64,000 nucleotides of DNA. It comes from Tistrella bauzanensis (GTDB lineage Bacteria > Pseudomonadota > Alphaproteobacteria > Tistrellales > Tistrellaceae). The DNA is taken from the NCBI RefSeq assembly GCF_014636235.1, contig NZ_BMDZ01000015.1, forward strand, positions 1-64,000, written 5' to 3'. Made by a program: the position numbers and the translations under genes. Below, one piece after another: positions 1 to 11,100 of the stretch. The notes under the pieces are model-generated. The model was not told where the DNA came from and did no database searches. It was given only the letters and a program-made list of their open reading frames with translations. Position 1 is the stretch's first letter; every line of letters starts with the position of its first letter.

Positions 1-84
1 ACCGCGCGAGACCCCCGCCAAGCTCCCAAGCCGTCAGCAGACGGCGTCAAACCATGGGTAGCGGGCATTCGGCAACAGCCTCTC
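1..84. other. Breakpoint: sequence replacing the 3' end of the N-monooxygenase gene; possible IS end
   Basis: Read on the minus strand, the monooxygenase matches its family up to the conserved STNYSVV block, whose last codon is at 85-87. From base 84 to the window edge no frame continues the expected D-x-x-LI-x-x-IY block. The junction reads GAGGCTGTTGCC on the minus strand. From memory this resembles the terminal bases of some IS5-family insertion sequences, but only 84 bases are visible and no transposase can be seen. An insertion or a rearrangement is the simplest reading; the identity of the element is a guess. Confidence 0.4.
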
Positions 85-1053
85 GACCACCGAATAATTG
101 GTGCTGCGGAAATCCTGAAGCAGCGCCTGACGCTCGGCATCGGGCTGGCGGAAGATCACATCGGTGAAGGACGGGTTGAAGATCTCGTTCACGAACGGGC
201 TGTCATCGGCGGGTTTCAGCGCGGAGCCGCGCAGGATCAGGTCAACCCTAAGGTCAGGGAAGCGGTCGCGTATATCGAAAAAGATCTCGGCGGCGCTCTG
301 CCCGCCACCGATCACCGCCACGCGGCCCTGCCCGGCGCCGCCCCCTACACCAACCCCGGCCCCTGCACCGGCACCGGCACCGCGCCCCGCCCGTTCAGCG
401 GCGGCCAGCCGGTCCAGATGGCGCAGATAGGTCGAGGAATGGAACACCCGCCCATCCCCCGCAAGCGGCCGGAAGGGGTCGGGGATGCGCGGCCGGCCAC
501 CGATCGCCAGCACCAGATCGCGGGTCAGGCGCCGCCGTTCCCGCCCGGCGGCATCCACCGACCGCACGGCCAGGGCCTGAACCGAGGCCGACCCGCTGCC
601 GCCACCCCGGCCGCCCGCACCGTTCACCGGATCGACCGCGACCACCTCCTCGCCATAGCTGCACCGGTCGGCGAAGCGCGCCGCCGCCCAGCGCAGATAG
701 TCGTTGAACTCGATCCGGCTGGGGAAAAAGCTCTTCTGGTTGATGAAATCGACCAGCCGGCCCTTGGCGTGCAGATAGGCGATGAAGGTGAACGGGCTGG
801 TCGGATCATGCAGGGTGATCAGATCCTTCAGGAACGACACCTGCATGCGGCTGTCGGGCAGCAGCATGCCGCTGTGCCAGCGGAATTCGGGCTGCTTCTC
901 GATGAAATGCACCCGCCGCCGCCCATCCGCTCGTGCAGACGCCCCCTGCGGGCCGGCCATGCCGTCCAGCGCGATCGCCAATGCCAGGTTCGATGGCCCG
1001 AAGCCCACCCCGATGACATCATATGCCCCATCCTCGATCGTCATCCTGGTCAT
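34..1053 (-). CDS. L-ornithine N5-monooxygenase (SidA/PvdA/IucD family), C-terminally truncated
   Basis: This flavoprotein would hydroxylate the side-chain amine of ornithine, the first step to a hydroxamate iron ligand. Visible motifs are the N-terminal FAD site (VGFGPSNLALA, about residues 15-25), the substrate-side MQVSFLKDL block near residue 70, and the NADPH site (VIGGGQSAAEIFF, about residues 248-260). The protein is 339 residues, whereas the family is usually about 430-450. It loses homology right after STNYSVV, so roughly 100 C-terminal residues are missing and the last 16 codons look foreign. A Gly/Ala-rich insertion (about residues 226-246) precedes the NADPH site. The start codon overlaps the stop of the upstream acetyltransferase (ATGA), so it is the last gene of the siderophore operon. 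It may be inactive unless another copy exists elsewhere. Confidence 0.88.
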   Translation of the reverse strand: MTRMTIEDGAYDVIGVGFGPSNLALAIALDGMAGPQGASARADGRRRVHFIEKQPEFRWHSGMLLPDSRMQVSFLKDLITLHDPTSPFTFIAYLHAKGRLVDFINQKSFFPSRIEFNDYLRWAAARFADRCSYGEEVVAVDPVNGAGGRGGGSGSASVQALAVRSVDAAGRERRRLTRDLVLAIGGRPRIPDPFRPLAGDGRVFHSSTYLRHLDRLAAAERAGRGAGAGAGAGVGVGGGAGQGRVAVIGGGQSAAEIFFDIRDRFPDLRVDLILRGSALKPADDSPFVNEIFNPSFTDVIFRQPDAERQALLQDFRSTNYSVVERLLPNARYPWFDAVC

Positions 1054-2129
1054 CCTTCGTGGTCGGCATCATCGGCGGGGGCGGTCACGAAATCCGGCAG
1101 CCACAACCGGTCGCCGAAGAACCGCTCGCGCAGCAGCATCACCAGCGTGGCGCGCTTATGGGGAAAGTCGAACTGCTTGATCCGGGCAAAGCCGGCGCGA
1201 TCGAGATTGCGCAATTGTTGAGCGTGATCGGCGCGCGGCTCGCCCACGATCCGGCGGGTGCGCGGGTCATCGAGAAACAGGTAATGCATCAGCGATGGCA
1301 GCCAGGCCGAGACATAGTCGCGGCCCCGGAACCCGTCCTCGCCCACCAGCACATGCCAGCCCCGGTCATAGTCATCGACGTCATAGAACGGGCCGATGCG
1401 GTTCTCGCGCGCCCAATAGATCTCGAAATACCCGAAGGGCGCGCCATCGAAACAGCCGATCAGCGGGATCATGTGCGGATCGGCCAGAATGCCGCCCAGA
1501 TACTGGCGATGCTTGTCCAGATCGCCCGCCTCCTCCCAGATCGCCGCCACGCGCGGGTCATTCATCCAGCGGTGCAGCCGGTCCAGATCCTGATCGATGG
1601 TGGCCACGCGGAAGCTCAACGGGGCATCCAGCCACGGTATGTGGCGGCGATAGACCACGCCCTCCGGCGCGGGCGGGCGGCGCGGATGGCGGACGGCGCC
1701 GGTGAACACCGGATCATAGGGATAGGGCGTGGCCGCGTCGCCATCCTGCCCCAGCCACGGCGCCGGCCGCTGCCACAGCATGGCCGCCGTCACCAGCAGC
1801 GCGCCGCCATCGCCGGCGATGGCGATGCCCTGTCGCAGCAGCCGGGGCGCCGCCGCCCTGGCCGTGGCACCGTCGAGCGCCAGCGTGGTCATGCGCGGAT
1901 GCCGGGTCATGATCGCCACACACAGGGCCTCAGCCCAGGCCACCAGCATCTCGGAATCGCCACCATCGATGGTGACCACCATCCAGCCGGGCGTGTCGGG
2001 CACGGCCTGCAATCCGGCGCGGATCAACGGCGCGGCATCGGAACCGACACGCGCCGTGGCGGCATCCACCGTCACCAGTGACCGCCCATGGTCAGGCGCC
2101 GCGGCTTCGGCGTGCAGAACGCTGTTCAT
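1050..2129 (-). CDS. N5-hydroxyornithine acetyltransferase (IucB/AlcB-like GNAT)
   Basis: The 359-residue protein carries a C-terminal siderophore-type GNAT domain (about residues 165-345). Its blocks include RVATIDQDLDRLHRWMNDPRVA, FGYFEIYWARENRIGPFYDVDDYDRGWHVLVGE and RIVGEPRADHAQQLRNLDRAGF, as in IucB, RhbD and PvdY-type enzymes. It should transfer an acyl group, probably acetyl, from CoA to N5-hydroxyornithine to complete a hydroxamate. The N-terminal 160 residues are a less conserved extension, also seen in some relatives. The ATG at 2129 overlaps the TGA of the upstream NRPS, and the gene's own stop overlaps the start of the monooxygenase, so the three are translationally coupled. The acyl donor cannot be read from sequence. 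Confidence 0.85.
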   Translation of the reverse strand: MNSVLHAEAAAPDHGRSLVTVDAATARVGSDAAPLIRAGLQAVPDTPGWMVVTIDGGDSEMLVAWAEALCVAIMTRHPRMTTLALDGATARAAAPRLLRQGIAIAGDGGALLVTAAMLWQRPAPWLGQDGDAATPYPYDPVFTGAVRHPRRPPAPEGVVYRRHIPWLDAPLSFRVATIDQDLDRLHRWMNDPRVAAIWEEAGDLDKHRQYLGGILADPHMIPLIGCFDGAPFGYFEIYWARENRIGPFYDVDDYDRGWHVLVGEDGFRGRDYVSAWLPSLMHYLFLDDPRTRRIVGEPRADHAQQLRNLDRAGFARIKQFDFPHKRATLVMLLRERFFGDRLWLPDFVTAPADDADHEG

Positions 2130-5100
2130 GGTGCTGTCTCCTCGATGATGTCGGCTGCCGGCCGGTTGCCCCCGGCCTGGTCGATCACGGGGCCGATCGC
2201 CGCCAGGAAATCCGGATGGTGCAGGATGGTGTCGTGACCGGCATCGATGTCGATGACGGTCAGCCCACCGCCCGCGAGCGGCCGCCATGATGCCGCCGGA
2301 ATATGGCTGCCATCGGCGCCGCCGGCCCTGGTCGCCACAGCCCGGAACAGGGTGATGGCGGCCTCCACCCGCGGCACCGGCCAGCCTTCCAGCAGGCGTT
2401 TGTGCAGCAGCACCAGATCCAGCGCCGCCGCCGCCAGCCGGTCGCGATCGCCGGCCGCCGTCCCATCCCCTGCCCGGCCCACCGCCCCTGCCAGCCTCCC
2501 ATCCCCTACCCGGCCGGCCGCGAACTCGGCAGCCAGTTCGGGCGTCGCATGGCTGTCGATGTCGCGGTTCAACTGGGCTGCGATGGTGGCGTGATCGGCG
2601 GTGATCCGGGGCACCTCGGCCGCCGTGTCGATCAGGATCAGCCGCTCGACGATGTCGCCATCGGCTTCCAGCGCCCGGGCCATCGCCATGGCGATCCACC
2701 CGCCCAGCGACCAGCCGGCCAGCCGGTATGGCCCGGCCGGTTGTATCCGGCGCAGCCGGGCCACGTAATCCGCCGCCAGCGCCGCCACATCCGGCACCGT
2801 CCAGTCGGGATCGATCAGCCGCGGCGCCTGAATGCCCAGCACCGGCACCTGGCCGTTCAGCGCCGCCGCCAGCGGCCGGTATTCCTGCACCAGCCCATAG
2901 CCCGGATGAATGCAGAACAGCGCCGTGCCGTGGCCGGTGGTGTTGAGCGGCCGGATATTGGCCGGCAACTGGTCGGGGGCGCCCGCACCCGTCAGCCCCG
3001 CCGCCAGCCCGGCAATGGTCGGGGTCTGGAACAGGGCGTCCAGGCTGAAGCCGTCGATGCCGTCGGCACGCGCGGCCGCCGCCACCTGCAAGGCCAGCAG
3101 CGAGTCGCCGCCGATGTCGAAGAAGCTGTCGGTGATGCCAAAACCATCGCGCCCCAGCGCCCGTTGCCAGATCGCCAGCAGCCGGGTTTCAAGGGCGGTC
3201 GCCGGCGGCACCACCTGGTCATGGGCGGCATCGGGCACCGGCAGGGCGCGATGATCCACCTTGCCACTGGGCATCAGCGGCAGAGCGTCGAGCATGATCA
3301 CCGCCTGCGGCACCATATGGGCCGGCAACTGCCGACCAAGGCCTGCGCGCAACGCCGCTGGATCCCCCTGCCCCGCCACCCAGGCAATCAGCCGGTCATC
3401 GACCACGCCGGCCACGGCATCGTCGATGCCGGGTGCTGCCCGCAACAGGGCCTCGATCTCGCCGGGCTCGATCCGGAAGCCGCGCAGCTTCACCTGCCCG
3501 TCGATCCGGCCCAGGAACACGACCACGCCATCGGCCCGCTGGCGGCACAGATCGCCGCTGCGATAGAGCCGCGCGCCCGGCACCCCGTGCTCATCGGGCA
3601 CGAAGCGTTCCGCCGTCTGCGACGGCCGGCCCAGATAGCCGCGAGCCAGGGCCGGGCCGCCGATGCACAGCTCACCGATGCCGCCATCGGGCACGGTGTT
3701 GCCATCCACCCCCACCACCCGCGCGGTCCGGCCCGGATAGGTCCGGCCGATCGGCACCGGCGGATGGTCAACATCGCCGCGATCGGTCTGATGATACAAT
3801 GCCGAAATCGTCGCCTCGGTCGGGCCATAGCGGTTGTCGAGCCGGACATGGCCCAGCGGCCCGTCCTTCCAGCGCGCCAGCGCATCCACCGACAACGCCT
3901 CGCCGCCCACCGTCACCCGGCGCAGATGGCTGAAGCGCAGATCCGGATCGCGCGCCCATTGCTGCCAGTAGCCGGTCGGGATATCGGCGATGGTCAGGCG
4001 CTCGGCCTGAAGCACGGCGGTCAGTTCGGCCGCATCCCACATGGCGGGGCCGCGCAGCACGATCCGCCCGCCCACGGTCAGCAGCGGCAGCATCTGTTCC
4101 ATCGCCGCGTCGAAGTTGATGGTCGAGAATTGCAGCCCGGCATCCTCTGGCCGATAGCCGAAGGCCGGAATGAAGTCATCCAGATGATGGCTGAGCGCCG
4201 CGTGGGAAATACCGACGCCCTTGGGCAGGCCGGTCGAGCCCGAGGTATAGATCACATAGGCCAACTGGTCGGGCCGGACCGGCGGATGGCGTCGCTCCAG
4301 GCCCGTCGCCGACGCCGCGTCTTTCAGCGCCTCGACATCGATCAGCGACCGATCATCTGCAACCGCACGCATCGCCGGCAGGCTGGCAGGCCCAACCACC
4401 AGCACATCCAGCCCGCTATCCTCGATCATGTGACGCAGCCGCGCCGCCGGATAATCGGGATCGAGCGGCACATAGGCGCCGCCCGCCTTCAGCACCCCCA
4501 GCAGCGCCGCAACCAGCCCCACCGAGCGTTCGACGCACAACCCCACCCGGTCTTCCGGTCGGATGCCGGCCAGGATCAGCCGGTCGGCGATGGCGTCGGA
4601 CCACGTCTCCAGCGCACCATAGCTGATCCTCAGGCCATTGCAGGCGACCGCCTCACGGGTCGGATCAACTGCGGCCTGCGCGCTGATCCGCGCGGTCACC
4701 GCCCGGAACGGATGCTCCACCGCCAGCCGGGCCGGCCGGTCCAAACCAACCGCGATCGACCCCAGCGGCACATCGCCGGCCGCAGCCAGCCGGCCGAGCA
4801 GGTCGATGAAGGCCGTGTTCAGCCGGGCCACCGCCGCGGCATCGATCCGCGCCCCATCCCAGCCCCAGCGCAGTTCCAGCCCCTGGCCCGGCACCACCGC
4901 CAGCACCAGCGGGTAATGGGTCCGCTCCACCATCTCGGTCCCGGTGGTGGCGGCGCCAAGCCGGCTCTGGCCGGCAGCGGCATCGATCGGATAATTCTCG
5001 AACACCAGCAGGCTGTCGAACAGGCCGTCGCCGCTGCGGCCGGTCCAGCGCTGGACATCGGCCAGGCTGGAATGCTCCACCTGCCGCAAGCGGGTGTTCA

Positions 5101-8100
5101 GTGCCTGCACATCGCGCAGCCACGCGCCCAGCCGCGCCGATGGCGGCAGGTCGATCCAGACCGGCAGGCTGTTGATGAACAGGCCCAGCATCCGCTCGAC
5201 CCCGGCCAGATCGGCCGGCCGGCCCGACACCGTCACGCCGATGCCCGCCTGCGCCCGGCCCGCCAGCCGCCCCAGCAGCAGCGCCCAACCCGCCTGCATG
5301 ATCGTGGCCAGCGTCACCTGTTCACGGCGCGCAAGCTTGCGCAGGGCATGGGCCAGATCATCATCCACCGCCACTGTCAGGCGATGGCTGCCGGGTTCCG
5401 GCCGCATCGGCCGGCCCAGCGCCTCGGTGATGCCGGCCGGGTCGGCGATCCGCGCCGCTTCCGCCCGCCACCATGCCTCCGGTGCCGGCTGGCGCTGCAT
5501 CCAGGCGACGTAATCGCGATAGGGAGGTGCCGGCGAAATCTCCACCGCGCCACCATCGACGCGTGCATCGTATTCCCGCGCGACCTCGCGCAGCAATCGC
5601 GCCGTGCTCCAGCCATCGGTCAGGGCGTGGTGGGTGGTCCAGAGCAGGTCATGACCGCCATCCGGGCGCCGGAACAGGGTGATGCGCATCAGCGGCGCCA
5701 CCATCAGATCGAACCCCCGGCGCAGATCCGCGGCCCGCCACGCGGCCAGCCGTGCCTCATAGCCCTCGGGGCCGACCGACAGATCATGGACGTCCACCGG
5801 CAGCGTCACCCGCCGCATCACCACCTGCAAGGCACTGCCGCCATGGCGCCAGTCGAAGCGGGTGCGCAGGATCGGGTGGCGCCCGATCGCCGCCGCCCAG
5901 GCGCCGGCCAGCGCCTCCACATCCAGCGCCCCGCCATCCTGTCCACCGGCCGCAAGCGTCAGGCGCAACTGGTTGACATAGGCACCGGCCGACCGCTGGC
6001 TGTGAAGGATCAGGCCCTGTTGCAGCGGGGTCGCGGGATAGATGTCTTCAACCGTGCCGGGCGCGATCTCCAGCCGGGCCAGCCCGGCATCGTCCAGGCC
6101 GGCCAAGGGGTAATCGACCGGGACCGGAACCGGATCGGTGGTCAGGCAATGGCCGACCAGATCGGTCAGGCCGTGCTCGAACCGCGCGATCAGCGACGCC
6201 ATCGCCGCACCGTCGATCACCGCCGGATCATGCCGCCAGCCGATCCGCAGCCGGCCATCGGTGATCGCGGCATTGATCTCAAGCGCATGGTCCATGCGGC
6301 CGCGCCGGCCGATATTGCGCCCGGCGGTCTCGGTGCCCAGCCAGAACCGGCCGCCTTCCTCCAGGCTGCCATCGAAGCGGCCCAGATAGTTGAAGCTGAC
6401 ATCGGCGGCGGGCAGTGCCGCCGCCGCATCGCGGATCGCCTGATCCCCGGCAATGGTAAGCAGGCCGCGCCCGGTGCCCCGGCCGGGCACCCGGCGCAGC
6501 ACCTGGCGCAGATCGGCCAGCAGCCGGGCATCGTCGCCCCGGGTCGGCAGCGCCACGTCATGGCGGGTGGTGAACCAGCCGATGGTGCGGCTGACGTCCA
6601 GCCCGTGATCGCCGTCGCGGCCATGGCCTTCCAGCGACACCAGCAGCCGGGCGGCACCGATCTCGTCGCCGATGGCACGGGCAAGCGCCGCCAGCAGCAC
6701 CTCTTCCACCGTCACCCGATAGGCGCGCGGCACCTCGGTGATCAGCCGGCGGGTCATCGCCTCGGCGATGCCGCGCTCAACCTCCAGGCGGCCACCCGAC
6801 CGCGCCGGCCCCCAGGCCGGGGTGGCGCCCTCCAGATGCCCCTGCCACCAGCCGAGTTCGGCCAGCAGATGGGCATGCTGTTCGGGGCTTGCGGCCTGCC
6901 GGTGCATCCGGTCGACCCAGCGGCTCCACGGTGTCGCCGGTGCCGGCACCACCACCGCGCGGCCGGTGCAGGCCGCTTCATAGGCCTGTTGCAGATCGTC
7001 CAGCAACACCCGCCACGACACGCCGTCGACCGCCAGATGATGAAGAACGATCAGCAGCCGGTCGCTGCCATCGGCCAGATGGAAGCAGCCGGCCCTGAGC
7101 ACGGGGCCGGTGCGGATATCCAGGCCGGCCTGCACGGCCTCGCCCGCCGCATCCAGCGCCGCCGGGTCCGCCACGTCGCGCACCACCAGCAGATCGGCGG
7201 TTTCGCGCGCCACCACCCGCTGCCACCAATGGCCGACATGATCGGCCCGGAACCGCAACCGCAGGGCATCATGGGCGGCGACCAGACCCGCGATCGCCCG
7301 TTCCAGCGCCACGATGTCCAGCCGGCCGTTCACCCGCAGCAGCACCGACTGGTTCCAGTGCGACGGGCCGTCCGGATGGCGGGCGAAGAACCACGACTGG
7401 ATCGGCGTCAGGGCCAGATCGGTGCCGGTGATCTCGGTCAGCGCCGCCGCATCGTCGGCGGCACGGGCCAGGGCCGCCAGCCGGTCGATGCGCGGATGTT
7501 CGAACACCTGGCGCGCCGTCAGGCGGATGCCGGCGCGGGCGGCACGGGCCACGACCTGCATGCTGAGGATCGAATCGCCGCCCAGGTCGAAGAAGCTGTC
7601 GGTGACCCCGAAACCGCTCTGACCCAGCACCCTCTGCCAGATGTCGAGCAGCGTCGCCTCGATCGCATCCGACGGCATGGCGATGGCGCTGCCGCCCCGC
7701 TGCGGCACCGGCAGCGCGCGCCGGTCGACCTTGCCATTGGCTGTCAGCGGCATTGCGTCCAGCACCAGCAGATCGGCCGGCACCATATATTGCGGCAGCC
7801 GCGCCGCCAGATGGCGCAGCAGGTCATCGGGCTGCGCGTGGCAACCCGGGCGCGGCACCGCATAGGCGGCGAGCTGGCGGCTGCCGGCCAGACCGGTGCG
7901 CACCACCACCACGGCCTGCTCGACCGCATCATGGCCGGTGAGAGCGCTTTCAATCTCTCCCAGTTCAATGCGATAGCCGCGGATCTTCACCTGATCATCC
8001 AACCGCCCCAGATAGTCGAGCGTGCCATCGGCGCGCCAGCGCGCCAGATCGCCGGTGCGATACAGCCGCTCGCCGGTGGCGAAGGGATGCGGCACGAAGC

Positions 8101-11100
8101 GATCGGCGGTCAGCCCGGGCTGGCTGGCATAGCCGCGGGCAAGCCCGGCGCCGCCGATATACAAGCCCCCGGCCGCGCCGTCAGGCATCAGCCGCAGATC
8201 GTCATCCAGAATCAGGATGCTGGTATTGGCGATCGGCCGGCCGATCGGCAGCGCGCCATCGCCCATACCGCCGCCATCCGTGTTGCCGCCGTCCACTTCG
8301 TGCACCACCTCGTGGATCGCGCAGCCGACCACGGTTTCCGTCGGGCCATATTCATTGAACAGCCGCGTGCCCGGCGATGCCGCCAGCCAGGGCGCCACGG
8401 TGCTGGCCATCAGCGTCTCACCGCCGATCACCAGCGCGCGGGCATGGCCGGCATAGCTGCCTGCCGGCCGCAGATGTTTCAGCGCCTCGATATGCGCCGG
8501 GGTCAGCTTGACCAGGCTGTAGTCATGGGCCTCGGCCGCAAGCGCCTCCGACAGCGCCGCGATCTCATCGGCTTCGGGCAGCAGGGTGATGGCGCGGCCG
8601 GTGATCAGCGGCACCATCAGGCTGGTGACCGTGGCATCGAAGCCCAGCGGGGTGTTGATCGGCGCGCCCTGGCCCGACGCGCGGCCGTCTTCATCCAGGG
8701 TCAGATAGCGATCGATGGCGACCCGCAGATAATTCACCACCCCGCGATGCGGGATCATCACCCCCTTGGGCCGGCCGGTCGAGCCCGAGGTGAAGATGAC
8801 ATAGGCCAGCGAGCCCGGATGGGCGCGCGGCGCGGGCGCCGTGTCGGGCCAGGTGGTGTTGGGCCAGGTGGTGTGGGGCCCGGACGCATCGGCCGCCGCC
8901 GGTTCATCGTCGATCAGCAGTGTGTCGATGCCGGTGAAGCGGCCGGCATGGGCCGCCGCCGTGATCACCAGCCGCGCGCGGGCGGTGTCGATCATATAAC
9001 GCAGCCGGTCGTCGGGCGCGTTCGGGTCCAGCGGAACATAGGCGCCCCCCGTCTTCATCACCGCCAGCAGGGCAATGATCACCTCAGGCCGGCGCGGCAG
9101 GCACAGCGCCACAGTCACATCCGCGCCGATGCCAAGCGCGATCAGCCGATGGGCCAGCCGGTTGGCGGCGGCATCGAGGCCGGCATAGGACAGCACGGCG
9201 CCATCCTCCGCCACCACCGCCGGCGCATCGGGATGGCGCGCCACCCAGGGCGCGATCAGATCCTGAACGCAGCCATCCAGATCATAGGGCACCGCGGTGT
9301 CGTTCCAGACCGACAGCAGCCGGTCGCGCTCATCTTCCGCCAACGGGTCGATCAGCCCGATCGGGGCGCCGCCGTCCTCGGCGGACAGCGCCGTCAGCAG
9401 TCGCAGCAGATGGCCGTGAAGCCGGGCGATCACCGCGCGGTCGAAGCGGCTGCCATCCCATTCCCAGCGCAGGTCCAGCCGGTCGCCCGGCACCACCATC
9501 AGGGTCAGCGGATAATGGGTGCGGGTCACGGCATCGGCGCCGGTGATGCCCAGCCGGGTCTCGATATCGCGGATCGCGGTTTCGATCGGGAAGTTCTGGA
9601 ACACCAGCAGCGTATCGAACAGCGCATCCCCGCTCCGCCCCGACCAGCGCTGCACATCGGCCAGACTGGTCTGCTCAACCTGCCGCAGCCCGGCATTCAA
9701 GGCCTGGATGTCCTGAAGCCAGCCCGCGGGCCGGGCCGTCGCCGGCACGTCCACCCAGACCGGCAGGCTGTTGATGAACAGCCCCGGCATGTGCTCCACC
9801 CCGGCCAGATCGGCCGGACGGCCCGAGACGGTCACGCCGAACGCCGCCTGATCGCGGCCGCCATGGCGGGCCAGCAACAGCGCCCAGGCACCCTGCACCA
9901 GCGTGTTCAATGTCACCTGCATCCGCCGCGCCGCCATGGTCAGACGGGCGCTCGTCGCCTCGTCCAGCAGCACCCGGTATTGATGCGCGCCGGGCTCCGG
10001 CGCCGATGGCCGCGCCAGCGCCGCCGTCAGCAGGGCCGGCTCGTCGATCCGCGCGATCTCCTGCCGCCACCAGGGTTCCGGATCGGGCTGGCGGGCCAGC
10101 CAGTCGACATAGGCCCGATAGGGTGGCGGCGCCGGCAGATCGCCATCGATGCCGCCACCGTCGATGCGGGCCACGTAATCGCGCGCCACCTCGCCCAGCA
10201 CGATCATCGTGCTCCAGCCATCGGTCAGGATGTGGTGATTGCTCCACACCAGGTCATGGCCGCCATCGGGGCGCGTGAACAATGCCAGACGCATCAGCGG
10301 TGCCGTGGCCAGATCGAAGCCACGGGCGGCATCCTCGGCCATCCGCGACCGGATGCGGGCCTCGGCGACATCGGGCGTCAGCCCCTGCCAGTCGTGGATC
10401 TCGATCGGCAGATCGGCTGTGGCCGCGACCACCTGCAACACTGTGCCGCCATGGCGCCATTCGAACCGGGTGCGCAGCACCGGATGGCGCGCGATCGCCA
10501 CCCCCCATGCCGCACGCAGCGCCGCCATATCGAACCGCCCGGCCAGGGTCAGACGCAGTTGATTGATATAGACCGCCTCGCCTCCGGCCATCTGGCTGTG
10601 AAACAGCAGCCCGCGTTGCAGCGGCGTCGCCGGATAGATATCGGCGACACTGTCCAGCGACTGGCCCAATCCTTCCAGGATCGCGCGGTATTCGGGCAGG
10701 TACGGATCGGCCGCCACCGCGGCCCCGCCGGCATCCGGCCGATTGTCGGGTGCCGCCACAGCACGCCCCGCCGCCGCATCGGCACAGGCCGCCAGCCGGG
10801 CGATGTCCGGCTGGTCGAAGATCTGTTTCGGGGTCAGCTTCAGCCCGGCCTTGCGGGCCCGCGCCACCAGTTGCAGGCTGAGGATCGAATCGCCGCCGAT
10901 CTCGAAGAAATTGTCGGTGACACCGATCTCCTGGCGCTTCAGCACCTGTTCCCAGATGCCGAGCAGCGCCGCTTCAGTGGCACTGCGCGGCGCCACGGCG
11001 CCGTCCGCCACCGCTCCGCCGGTGGCTGCCCGGTCGCCGGGCAGGGCCTTACGGTCGATCTTGCCATTCGCGGTCAGCGGCAGCGCGTCCAGCACCTGCA

